Shown: piece after piece, positions 1 through 7,326 of the stretch
Layout of the letters: each line of letters begins with the position of its first letter
Position numbering within the stretch: the stretch's first letter is position 1
NCBI GenBank assembly: GCA_025457905.1
Contig: JALOTM010000037.1
Location: 1 to 7,326, forward strand
Origin: Methanomassiliicoccales archaeon
GTDB lineage: Archaea > Thermoplasmatota > Thermoplasmata > Methanomassiliicoccales > UBA472
Direction of reading: 5' to 3'
Length of the DNA: 7,326 nucleotides
The notes under the pieces: generated by a model
The model's input: only the letters and a program-made list of their open reading frames with translations
Database searches by the model: none
Told to the model about the DNA's origin: nothing
Translations under genes and position numbers: made by a program

Positions 1-33
1 GACGGATGCATGAGGGGCCATCCCCTTGCCGTC
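1..33 (-). other. Possible nested hairpin just downstream of tmk
   Basis: Two bases after the tmk stop codon lies a nested inverted repeat. The outer arms are GACGG (1-5) and CCGTC (29-33). The inner arms are AGGGG (13-17) and CCCCT (22-26), around a CCAT loop. It could form a stem-loop at the 3' end of the tmk or gcv-tmk transcript. The window ends here, so I cannot see whether a U-rich tract follows on the minus strand, as archaeal termination would favour. It may be a chance fold in GC-rich DNA. Confidence 0.25.
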
Positions 34-34
34 T

Positions 35-709
35 TTAAATCTTGCTTCTTATATAGCGAAGGGCCTCCTTGGCCACCTCCGCCGCCGGCCGGGAGGCGTC
101 CAGCGTCACGAAGGAGCGGTCCTCCATGGCCAGGGAGCGGTAGATGAGGTCCACCTCCCCCAGGTAGCCGTCCTCCTCGAACTTGGTGAGCTCCCGGCGG
201 GAGCGCAGGCGCTTGAGCGCTAGTGATACCTTGACGGTCAGCAGCAGCGTCAGGTCGGGGGCGATGATGGCCGGCTCGTTCACCAGCTTCAGCCAGTCCA
301 CCGCGATCCTGGTGCCCCCCAGGCGCTCGGAGAGCAGGGCCCCCTGGTAGGCGATGGTGCTGGCCGCGTAGCGGTCGCACAGGACGACCTTGCCCGCCTC
401 CAGCCAGGCGCGGATCTGGCGGGTGTGCTCGGCCCGGTCCGCCACGAAGAGCAGCCCTTCGGCCAGAAGGTCCACGTCGGAGGAGTTGGCATGGCGCACG
501 GCATCGCCGATGAAGGAGTCCGTGGGCTCGGCCGTGAGCACCACCCTCCCGGGCAGGGCCGCCGAAAGCTCCTCGAAAACAAGCCTGGACACCGTGCTCT
601 TGCCGGAGCCGTCGATGCCCTCGAAGACCACGAAGAGCCCCTTGCTGGCCCGGGCGGCCGCAGCCGCCGCCTCGCTCGTCCCCTCCACGGGCTCGGCCGA
701 CGCCATCAT
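35..709 (-). CDS. tmk: Thymidylate kinase (dTMP kinase)
   Basis: Cytoplasmic P-loop kinase that phosphorylates dTMP to dTDP with ATP, an essential step to dTTP. The 224-residue product has the Walker A loop GIDGSGKST (31-39), the EP pair of the dTMP site (61-62), the helix LLFVADRAEH (86-95), the DRY motif (112-114) and an Arg-rich LID segment around 169-180 (RSRRELTKFEED). Length is slightly above the usual 200-210 because of an Ala-rich extension (about residues 1-22) before the first beta strand. The start is ambiguous. ATG codons at 709 and 706 are tandem, GTG at residue 8 is possible, and there is no good Shine-Dalgarno. A T-rich element at 735-740 (minus TTTTT) could serve a leaderless transcript. 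The gene lies 42 bp after gcvPB on the same strand and is probably cotranscribed with it. The identity is solid; the exact N-terminus is not. Confidence 0.95.
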   Translation of the reverse strand: MMASAEPVEGTSEAAAAAARASKGLFVVFEGIDGSGKSTVSRLVFEELSAALPGRVVLTAEPTDSFIGDAVRHANSSDVDLLAEGLLFVADRAEHTRQIRAWLEAGKVVLCDRYAASTIAYQGALLSERLGGTRIAVDWLKLVNEPAIIAPDLTLLLTVKVSLALKRLRSRRELTKFEEDGYLGEVDLIYRSLAMEDRSFVTLDASRPAAEVAKEALRYIRSKI

Positions 710-751
710 GCGGCGTCCATGGCTCTGCTCGCAGAAAAATCCTCGCTGAGC

Positions 752-2233
752 CTAGCCCTTGGGGGAGGATTTGGCCGCCCTCCTCTTGAAGGCGCGGTAG
801 GAGAGGATGGCCTCCTTGGCGGCGAAGACCTCGTCCACGCGGCGCACGGAGGCGTTGTGCGGCGCGGACCTGACCAGTTCGGGGTCCTCTCCGGCGATGC
901 GCAGCATGGCCTCCGCGAACTGGTCCAGCGTCTCCCGGGTCTCGGTCTCGGTGGGCTCGATCATGAGCGCCTCCTCCACCAGCGCCGGGAAGTATATGGT
1001 CGGGGCGTGGTAGCCGTAGTCCAGCAGCCTCTTGCCCACGTCCAGCGCGCGCACCCCCCGCTCCTCCTTGAGCCGCTTGCAGGAGACCACGAACTCATGC
1101 TTCCTCAGCTCCTTGTATTTCGCGGGGTAGGAGGGAGCCAGCCTGCGCTTCAGGTAGTTGGAGTTGAGCACCGCCCTCTCCGAGGCCTCCTGCAGGCCGT
1201 CGGCCCCCTTCCTCAGGATGTAGGAGTACGCCCGCACCAGCACCGCGAAGTTGCCGTAGAAGGAGCGCACCGTGCCGATGGAGTCCGGCCGGTCGTAGTC
1301 CAGGCGGTAGCGGCCCTCGCGCTGCACGATCCTGGGGACCGGCAGGAAGGGCACCAGCCTCTCCCTCACCCCCACCGGCCCGGCGCCCGGGCCGCCGCCC
1401 CCGTGCGGCGTGGCGAAGGTCTTGTGCAGGTTGAAGTGCACGATGTCGAAGTCCATGGCCCCGGGGGAGGTCCGGCCCATGACCGCGTTCAGGTTGGCGC
1501 CGTCGTAGTAGAGCAGGGCGCCGGCCTCATGGACCACCTTGGCTATCTCCCGGATCTGCGATTCGAAGATGCCCAGGGTGTTGGGGTTGGTGATCATGAG
1601 GGCGGCGGTCCTCTCGCCCACCGCGGCCCGCAGCGCCTCCAGGTCCACGCAGCCGTCCTCCCCGGAAGGTATCTCGATCACCTCGAAGCCGGCCATGGCC
1701 GCGCTGGAGGGGTTGGTGCCGTGGGCGGAGTCGGGTACCACCACCTGCGTCCTCGGCTCCTGGCTCTTGGCATGGTAGGCCTTGGCCAGGAGCATGCCGG
1801 TGAACTCGCCGTGGGCGCCGGCCGCGGGCTGCAGGGTGACGGCGTCCATGCCGGACACCTCGCACAGCGCCAGCTCCAGGTCGTGCAGGAGGCGCAGGGC
1901 GCCCTGCACGGAGTCCTCGTCCTGGTAGGGGTGGAGGCCCGCGACCGTCGGCAGGGAGGCGAGCACGTCCGCGTACTTGGGGTTGAACTTCATGGTGCAC
2001 GATCCCAGAGGGTAGAGGCCGTTGTCCACGCTGAAGTTCATCTGGCTCAGGTTCACGTAATGCTTCACCACCTCCCTCTCCGGCAGGGAGGGCAGGTCCA
2101 GCGACTCGCGCAGCATGCCGGCCGGGGCGAAGTCCTCCAGGCCCTGCAGGTCGTCCGAGAAGGGGACGTCGAAGTCGGAGGAGCCGTCCTTCTCCATGAT
2201 GAGGCGCCGGTCGTGCTTGGCCTGCCGGTACAT
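752..2233 (-). CDS. gcvPB: Glycine dehydrogenase (decarboxylating) subunit 2, PLP-binding
   Basis: C-terminal, PLP-carrying half of the P-protein of the glycine cleavage system. With GcvPA it decarboxylates glycine and passes the aminomethyl group to the lipoyl arm of GcvH. The 493 residues show YPLGSCTMK (74-82), QPAAGAHGE (135-143), HGTNPSSAAMAGF (171-183), DGANLNA (244-250), the PLP Schiff-base lysine in NLHKTF (Lys271), the Gly-rich PHGGGGPGAGP (276-286) and EPTE (426-429). Length is normal for a split-type PB subunit. I chose ATG 2233 because it starts MYRQAKH, follows a strong Shine-Dalgarno (GGAGGT, 2245-2240, 6-nt spacing), and overlaps the gcvPA stop by one base (TGATG), which implies translational coupling. 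The open frame continues upstream to 3391, but that part is out of frame with, and hidden by, gcvPA. The stop is TAG. No gcvH, gcvT or lpd is in the window. Confidence 0.97.
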   Translation of the reverse strand: MYRQAKHDRRLIMEKDGSSDFDVPFSDDLQGLEDFAPAGMLRESLDLPSLPEREVVKHYVNLSQMNFSVDNGLYPLGSCTMKFNPKYADVLASLPTVAGLHPYQDEDSVQGALRLLHDLELALCEVSGMDAVTLQPAAGAHGEFTGMLLAKAYHAKSQEPRTQVVVPDSAHGTNPSSAAMAGFEVIEIPSGEDGCVDLEALRAAVGERTAALMITNPNTLGIFESQIREIAKVVHEAGALLYYDGANLNAVMGRTSPGAMDFDIVHFNLHKTFATPHGGGGPGAGPVGVRERLVPFLPVPRIVQREGRYRLDYDRPDSIGTVRSFYGNFAVLVRAYSYILRKGADGLQEASERAVLNSNYLKRRLAPSYPAKYKELRKHEFVVSCKRLKEERGVRALDVGKRLLDYGYHAPTIYFPALVEEALMIEPTETETRETLDQFAEAMLRIAGEDPELVRSAPHNASVRRVDEVFAAKEAILSYRAFKRRAAKSSPKG

Positions 2234-3555
2234 CACTGCACCTCCCTGAGGGCTTCCACGAGCCTCTCCATGTCCTCGTCCGAGGTCAGCTCGGTGGCGC
2301 ACAGGAGCATGTGGTCCTCCAGCTGGCGGATGTGGCCATGGAGCGGCAGCCCCCCGATGATGCCCTTCTTGATGAGCAGCTTGTTGATCTTCTCCGGGCG
2401 CACGGGCGTGCGCACCGCGAACTCGTTGAAATGGTAGGCGTCGAAGGCCGGGGAGTCGAACTCCTCCAGCTGGCCGATGAGCTTCTGCAGCTTGAGGGCG
2501 CGGGCCATGTTCACCTTCGCCAGGGTCTCCAGCCCTTCCTTCCCCAGGATGCTCAGGTAGGCGGCCGCGGCCACGGCCATGAGGGCCTCGTTGGTGCAGA
2601 TGTTGGAGGTGGCCTTGGAGCGCCGGATGTGCTGCTCGCGCGTCTGCAGCGTCATGCAGTAGGCCTTCTCCCCCTCCGCGTCCCGGGTCATGCCGATCAC
2701 GCGCCCAGGCATCTTGCGCACATGCTCCTGCCGGCACGCGAACAATCCCAGCAGAGGCCCGCCGAAGCTCATGGGCATTCCCAGGGGCTGCCCCTCCCCG
2801 ATGCAGATGTCCGCGCCGTAGTCGCCCGGGGCCTTCAGCGCCCCCAGGGAGACGGGGTTGGCGCCGACGACCAGCGCCACATCCGGGAACTCCTGCTTCA
2901 GCATGGGGGCGTGGGAATCGATGACGCCGAGGAAGTTCGGCACCTCGACGTAGATGCCCGAGGTCCCGGGGGTGGCCTTGGAGCGCAGGTCCTCCAGGTC
3001 CAGCTCGCCCGTGTAGGGGTCGTAGGAGTACTCCACCACCTCTATGCCCGGCCCGGCGGCGTAGTTGCGCAGGACGCTCTTCCGCTCCCAGCTCATGGCC
3101 TCGGGGACGAGGAAGCGCTTGCGCTCGTTCAGGCGCATGCACATGGAGGCCGCCTCCCCCAGGGCCGTGGAGGCGTCGTAGTTGCTGGAGTTGACGGCGT
3201 CCAGGCCGGTGAGCTCGGCGATGTAGCTCTGGTACTCGAAGAGGGCCTGCAGCATGCCCTGGCTCACCTCCGGCTGGTAGGGCGTGTACGAGGTGATGAA
3301 CTCGGAGCGGGAGACGATGGTGCGGACGGCCGAGGGCACGAAGTGGTTGTAGATGCCCGCTCCCAGGAAGCAGGGATGGTCGTCCGCGCACAGGTTCTGC
3401 GCCATCATGGAGCGGACGTGGCGCAGCACCTCCGCCTCGGACATGCCCCTGGGCAGGCGCAGTCCGTTGGTGCGCACCTCGCGCGGCACATCCTCGAACA
3501 GCTGGTCAACGCTGCTCAGCCCCAGCTCGGACAGCATCTCCGCGGCATGCTTCAT
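2233..3555 (-). CDS. gcvPA: Glycine dehydrogenase (decarboxylating) subunit 1
   Basis: N-terminal half of the split P-protein. It has a PLP-transferase fold but no Schiff-base lysine, and it assembles with GcvPB. From ATG 3555 the product is 440 residues, typical for the family. Landmarks are SYTPYQPEVSQG (89-100), YDAST (126-130), EVPNFLGV (204-211), MSFGGPLLG (262-270), TREQHIRRSKATSNICT (305-321) and LPLHGHIRQLEDHML (403-417). A longer reading from TTG 3576 adds seven residues (MGSVGVN). I reject it because the TATA-like TTTTTAAT at 3590-3583 predicts a transcript start near 3560, downstream of that TTG and about 5 nt before ATG 3555. The family also normally begins close to this ATG. There is no Shine-Dalgarno, as expected for a nearly leaderless mRNA. 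The stop TGA overlaps the gcvPB start by one base. Both subunits are intact, so the P-protein should be functional. Confidence 0.96.
   Translation of the reverse strand: MKHAAEMLSELGLSSVDQLFEDVPREVRTNGLRLPRGMSEAEVLRHVRSMMAQNLCADDHPCFLGAGIYNHFVPSAVRTIVSRSEFITSYTPYQPEVSQGMLQALFEYQSYIAELTGLDAVNSSNYDASTALGEAASMCMRLNERKRFLVPEAMSWERKSVLRNYAAGPGIEVVEYSYDPYTGELDLEDLRSKATPGTSGIYVEVPNFLGVIDSHAPMLKQEFPDVALVVGANPVSLGALKAPGDYGADICIGEGQPLGMPMSFGGPLLGLFACRQEHVRKMPGRVIGMTRDAEGEKAYCMTLQTREQHIRRSKATSNICTNEALMAVAAAAYLSILGKEGLETLAKVNMARALKLQKLIGQLEEFDSPAFDAYHFNEFAVRTPVRPEKINKLLIKKGIIGGLPLHGHIRQLEDHMLLCATELTSDEDMERLVEALREVQ
2240..2245 (-). promoter_or_regulatory. Shine-Dalgarno of gcvPB
   Basis: Minus-strand GGAGGT sits 6 nt before ATG 2233, inside the end of gcvPA. 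It fixes the gcvPB start and shows that this organism uses Shine-Dalgarno initiation for operon-internal genes, in contrast to gcvPA and the Fur-family gene, which look leaderless. Confidence 0.75.
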
Positions 3556-3582
3556 GTTAACGCCCACGCTACCCAATACGCG

Positions 3583-3590
3583 ATTAAAAA
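3583..3590 (-). promoter_or_regulatory. TATA-like element upstream of gcvPA
   Basis: Minus-strand TTTTTAAT lies in the 61-bp gap between the Toprim gene stop and gcvPA. Its centre is about 31 bp before ATG 3555. With the usual archaeal spacing of about 26 bp from TATA to start site, transcription would begin near 3560, giving a leader of about 5 nt. It probably drives gcvPA-gcvPB and perhaps tmk. Inferred from composition and spacing only. Confidence 0.5.
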
Positions 3591-3616
3591 CATTGCTGAT
3601 GGCATGCGTCTGGGTA

Positions 3617-4102
3617 TCACGTGTCGCGGCCGCCCGGGCCGGGGCGGTACTCCTTGGACGCCTTCCGCTCCTTCATGGCCTCGATGTCGGCGGCGATTCC
3701 CGAGGCCTGGGATAGCGCTACCAGCCTGGTGAAGAAGGCGGGGAGGGACTCGATGTCCTTGATCTCCGTCTTCACAAGCGTTACGAGGCGCATCCTGATC
3801 TGGTCGTCGTAGGGCACGGCGTTGGCCTTGAGGGCCTCGCGCAGCAGGCGGGCCAGCTGCCCGCCCTTGCGGTCCCAGTCGGTCAGGATGATGGCGCCCT
3901 TCCCCTCCCTGGCCAGGCGCTCGGCGGTGGAGAAGATGCTGCTCGGGCCCTGCACCTGCCACACCTCCCCGTCGACGCCCAGGACGGACATGGCGGCGCG
4001 GTCCTTCTGTCCCTCCACCAGGACCACCATCTCGTGGCTCCTCTCCCTGAGCTCGTCCAGGATGATGGACAACTCCTCCAAGGTCTCCTCGGGGTCCCTC
4101 AT
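3617..4102 (-). CDS. Small Toprim-domain protein (UPF0292/COG1658-like)
   Basis: A 161-residue single-domain Toprim protein. The Toprim signature is clear: the acidic strand VLVEGQKD (27-34, catalytic-type Glu30) and the DxD motif in IILTDWDRKG (71-80, Asp75 and Asp77), which are the Mg2+-binding residues in topoisomerases, primases and the 5S rRNA maturase RnmV. The TEIKDIESLP segment (112-121) matches my memory of archaeal UPF0292 proteins. Those are usually about 120-140 residues, so the C-terminal tail from about 128 (basic, ending in a Pro/Gly-rich stretch) is longer than usual. The exact substrate of this archaeal family is not established, so I give no symbol. ATG 4102 is preferred because a TATA element at 4149-4143 places the transcript start about 17 nt upstream. 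The gene lies between katG and gcvPA on the same strand but appears to have its own promoter. Confidence 0.85.
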   Translation of the reverse strand: MRDPEETLEELSIILDELRERSHEMVVLVEGQKDRAAMSVLGVDGEVWQVQGPSSIFSTAERLAREGKGAIILTDWDRKGGQLARLLREALKANAVPYDDQIRMRLVTLVKTEIKDIESLPAFFTRLVALSQASGIAADIEAMKERKASKEYRPGPGGRDT

Positions 4103-4142
4103 GCTCGTTCCAGCGGCGGCACCACCATAGCCATGGCCCCCA

Positions 4143-4149
4143 TTTAAAT
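4143..4149 (-). promoter_or_regulatory. TATA-like element within a palindrome, upstream of the Toprim gene
   Basis: TTTAAA is centred near 4145.5, about 43 bp before ATG 4102, giving a predicted start near 4120 and a leader of about 17 nt. It is the core of a perfect 10-bp palindrome CATTTAAATG (4141-4150). This extends imperfectly to GGCC/GGCC-type flanks (4135-4156, 9 of 11 pairs matching). It could be a plain promoter or an operator overlapping one. Confidence 0.45.
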
Positions 4150-4189
4150 GTGGCCCGAGCCGAGAATTGGTAAATTAGGAGGGGGGATG

Positions 4190-4208
4190 CTGCCATCGCG
4201 GCTGGCAG
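4190..4208 (-). other. Small hairpin between katG and the Toprim gene
   Basis: CTGCCA (4190-4195) and TGGCAG (4203-4208) form a 6-bp stem around a 7-nt loop, 55 bp past the katG stop. It could mark the katG mRNA 3' end. On the minus strand it is followed by a C-run and CTAATTT rather than a proper U-tract, so it is a weak terminator candidate. The rest of the 4103-4263 gap holds an A-rich stretch on the minus strand (4228-4243) and the Toprim promoter. I see no gene there. Confidence 0.25.
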
Positions 4209-4263
4209 TGGATCCCGCCCCGAATCGTTTTATGTTTTTTTAGGCGTTTCGTCGGTCTAAACC

Positions 4264-6485
<2,222 letters not shown>

Positions 6486-6487
<2 letters not shown>

Positions 6488-6491
6488 ATAA
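6486..6491 (-). promoter_or_regulatory. TATA-like element of katG
   Basis: Minus-strand TTATTT is centred at 6488.5. The usual archaeal spacing places the transcript start near 6462, giving a leader of about 24 nt that contains the AAGGAG site. Inferred from spacing and composition. Confidence 0.5.
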
Positions 6492-6495
6492 CCGG

Positions 6496-6519
6496 TTGCG
6501 AATGGCATACTATTGCGAA
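6496..6519. repeat. Paired TTGCGAA direct repeats between divergent promoters
   Basis: TTGCGAA occurs at 6496-6502 and again at 6513-6519, 17 bp start to start, between the katG and regulator TATA elements. The stretch between them (6501-6514, AATGGCATACTATT) is itself partly palindromic. This could be an upstream binding site for an activator or for the adjacent Fur-family protein. Only the repeat is seen; the role is inference. Confidence 0.35.
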
Positions 6520-6525
6520 AAGGGC

Positions 6526-6533
6526 TTATTTAA
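6526..6533 (+). promoter_or_regulatory. TATA-like element of the Fur-family regulator gene
   Basis: TTATTTAA is preceded by a purine-rich BRE-like stretch (GCGAAAAGGG, 6515-6524). Its centre is 29.5 bp before ATG 6559, so the transcript would start near 6555 and be almost leaderless. This is the main reason to place the start at 6559 rather than at TTG 6496, which lies upstream of the promoter. Confidence 0.55.
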
Positions 6534-6539
6534 GAATTT

Positions 6540-6553
6540 TTATTACCTAATAA
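6540..6553 (+). promoter_or_regulatory. Perfect inverted repeat TTATTACCTAATAA, candidate Fur/PerR-family operator
   Basis: Two perfect 6-bp arms (TTATTA/TAATAA) flank a CC centre, between the TATA element and the predicted start site of the regulator gene. AT-rich palindromes of this size are typical of Fur-superfamily operators, and the Bacillus Per box is TTATAATNATTATAA. The position suits autorepression. The link to the neighbouring regulator is inference. Confidence 0.45.
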
Positions 6554-6558
6554 TCAAC

Positions 6559-7002
6559 ATGGCAAGAGATCCTACCTCGGACACCTCGGCAGTCGAGGCA
6601 CTGCGCAGCAAAGGGTACAAGGCCACCCCACAGAGGATAGCCATCTGCCAGATCGCTCTGAAGAGCAAGGCCCACCCCTCGGCCCAGCGAGTGTATGAAG
6701 AGGTGAAGAAGGTCTATCCCACCGTGAGCCTGGCCACGGTCTACAAGACCCTGGAGGTGCTCCGGGAATTGGACCTGGTGCAGGAGATCAATTCGCCCAA
6801 AGGGCAGGCACGGTTCGACCCCAATGTGAGCCCTCACATCAACCTGATCTGCCTGAAGTGCGATCGCATCACGGACCTGGACGATATCACCGTCGAGGAG
6901 ATCACCAGCAAGGTGGCAGCGGCCACGGATTTCAAGCCGGCCGGAAAGCACATGGATGTCTATGGGATCTGCGGCAGGTGCAGTGCCGCCAAATACCATT
7001 GA
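6559..7002 (+). CDS. Fur-family transcriptional regulator, PerR-like peroxide sensor
   Basis: Metal-dependent DNA-binding repressor. The 147 residues have an N-terminal winged helix (about 10-80, with YKATPQRIAIC at 20-30 and the recognition helix SLATVYKTLEVL at 57-68) and a C-terminal dimerisation and metal domain. Aligned to Bacillus subtilis PerR with a constant offset of 2, the structural zinc cysteines are Cys98, Cys101, Cys138 and Cys141. The regulatory-metal ligands are His39, Asp87, His93 and Asp106, but the fifth, PerR His93, is Asn95. His39 and His93 correspond to the two residues oxidised by H2O2 in PerR (His37, His91). With the divergent katG next to it, a peroxide-responsive role is likely, but a general Fur-type metal sensor cannot be excluded. 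A TTG reading from 6496 would add 21 residues. I reject it because the promoter lies within that stretch. Length is normal for the family. Confidence 0.93.
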   Translation: MARDPTSDTSAVEALRSKGYKATPQRIAICQIALKSKAHPSAQRVYEEVKKVYPTVSLATVYKTLEVLRELDLVQEINSPKGQARFDPNVSPHINLICLKCDRITDLDDITVEEITSKVAAATDFKPAGKHMDVYGICGRCSAAKYH

Positions 7003-7041
7003 GAATGCCCCTTCGGACCAAGAAATGTCAATGAATTCCGC

Positions 7042-7326
7042 TCATCGTGATGGCCGCCCGCCGGCGGACACGCCCCCATGGGATGGAAGGCTCTCGAGGG
7101 CCTGCAACGCCCCCTCCTTGGTGGTGCGGACGGAGACGGTCTTCATGCGCGAGGAGTGCCCCCTCAGCACCTCCACCGGGGCCGAGAACAAGCGGCCCAG
7201 GAGGGTCACCAGCTCCTGGTTCGCCTCGCCCTTCTCCGGCGGGGAGCGGAGCCTGACCACCAGTCGCCACCTCCAATGGTCCACCCCCACCACCTCGCTC
7301 CTCGGAGAGGAGGGGGAGACCATCAG
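7042..7326 (-). CDS. DUF167/YggU-family protein (UPF0235), 5' end outside the window
   Basis: Small protein of the YggU/COG1872 family, whose biochemical role is not established. Visible family features, numbered from the ATG at 7323, are VSPSSPRSEVVGV (2-14), the SPPEKGEAN core (27-35) and the RGHSSRMKTVSV segment (54-65), corresponding to the usual VxP, APPxxGKAN and SGxxSRxK motifs. In the family an initial beta strand precedes the VxP motif, so the ATG at 7323 is probably internal (an LMVSP strand), and the true start lies beyond the window edge. The C-terminus (about residue 80 on, Gly/Ser/Arg-rich) is non-conserved. It is convergent with the Fur-family gene, with 39 bp between their stop codons and no obvious terminator. 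Confidence 0.85.
   Translation of the reverse strand: MMVSPSSPRSEVVGVDHWRWRLVVRLRSPPEKGEANQELVTLLGRLFSAPVEVLRGHSSRMKTVSVRTTKEGALQALESLPSHGGVSAGGRPSR

Noticed and set aside
709..720. Mini-ORF ATG-GAC-GCC-GCA-TGA overlapping the tmk start
   Set aside because: Four codons with no ribosome site at sensible spacing; most likely chance.
425..2437. Long plus-strand open frame of 670 codons opposite tmk and gcvPB
   Set aside because: It lies antisense to two certain genes, has low-complexity His/Gly/Val/Gln-rich content, and matches no family I recognise. It is a GC-driven shadow.
2311..3732. Long plus-strand open frame of 473 codons opposite gcvPA
   Set aside because: Same shadow composition, and antisense to a well-conserved enzyme gene.
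4100..4134. Short upstream ORF (MAMVVPPLERA) ending in ATGA overlap with the Toprim start
   Set aside because: Its start codons (4134, 4128) lie upstream of the transcript start predicted from the TATA element (near 4120), so it is probably not in the mRNA.
3552..4196. Minus-strand frame of 214 codons overlapping the Toprim gene
   Set aside because: It overlaps the Toprim gene in a different frame, has Arg/Gly/Pro-rich filler, and has no family match.
7003..7041. Terminator between the convergent regulator and DUF167 genes
   Set aside because: No stable stem and no U-rich tract on either strand in these 39 bases.

Overview
The window looks like GC-rich archaeal chromosome. Three things point to archaea: a small Toprim protein of the archaeal UPF0292/COG1658 type, AT-rich TATA-like elements about 30-45 bp upstream of several start codons in otherwise GC-rich DNA, and at least two genes (gcvPA and the Fur-family gene) whose TATA position implies a leaderless or nearly leaderless transcript. 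The protein families would fit a Thermoplasmatota/Methanomassiliicoccales-like euryarchaeon. That placement is a guess from gene style; there is no rRNA or other phylogenetic marker here.

Layout. Positions 1-34 hold a possible hairpin just downstream of tmk. On the minus strand, transcribed right to left, come katG (4264-6438), a 161-bp gap with a small hairpin and the next promoter, a Toprim-domain gene (3617-4102), a 61-bp gap with a promoter, and then the probable operon gcvPA (2233-3555), gcvPB (752-2233, one-base stop/start overlap) and tmk (35-709). On the plus strand, divergent from katG, is a PerR-like Fur-family regulator (6559-7002). At the right edge, convergent with it, is the 3' part of a DUF167/YggU-family gene (7042 to beyond 7326).

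Function. Two modules stand out. The first is one-carbon/nucleotide metabolism. GcvPA and GcvPB form the two-subunit glycine decarboxylase (P-protein) of the glycine cleavage system, whose end product is a methylene-folate-type C1 unit. Thymidylate synthase uses that kind of unit to make dTMP, which Tmk then phosphorylates. The second is a peroxide-defence pair: a full-length catalase-peroxidase with all active-site residues, divergent from a Fur/PerR-type sensor that keeps both histidines known to be oxidised in Bacillus PerR. The 120-bp region between them contains two opposed TATA elements, each followed by an inverted repeat that could be an operator.

I found no CRISPR array, tRNA, rRNA, IS element or phage gene, and nothing that amounts to an undescribed system. 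The most interesting parts are the katG/perR control region, the His-to-Asn change in the regulator's metal site, and the coupling of gcvP to tmk. The long ORFs in other frames mirror the real genes and reflect the high GC content.
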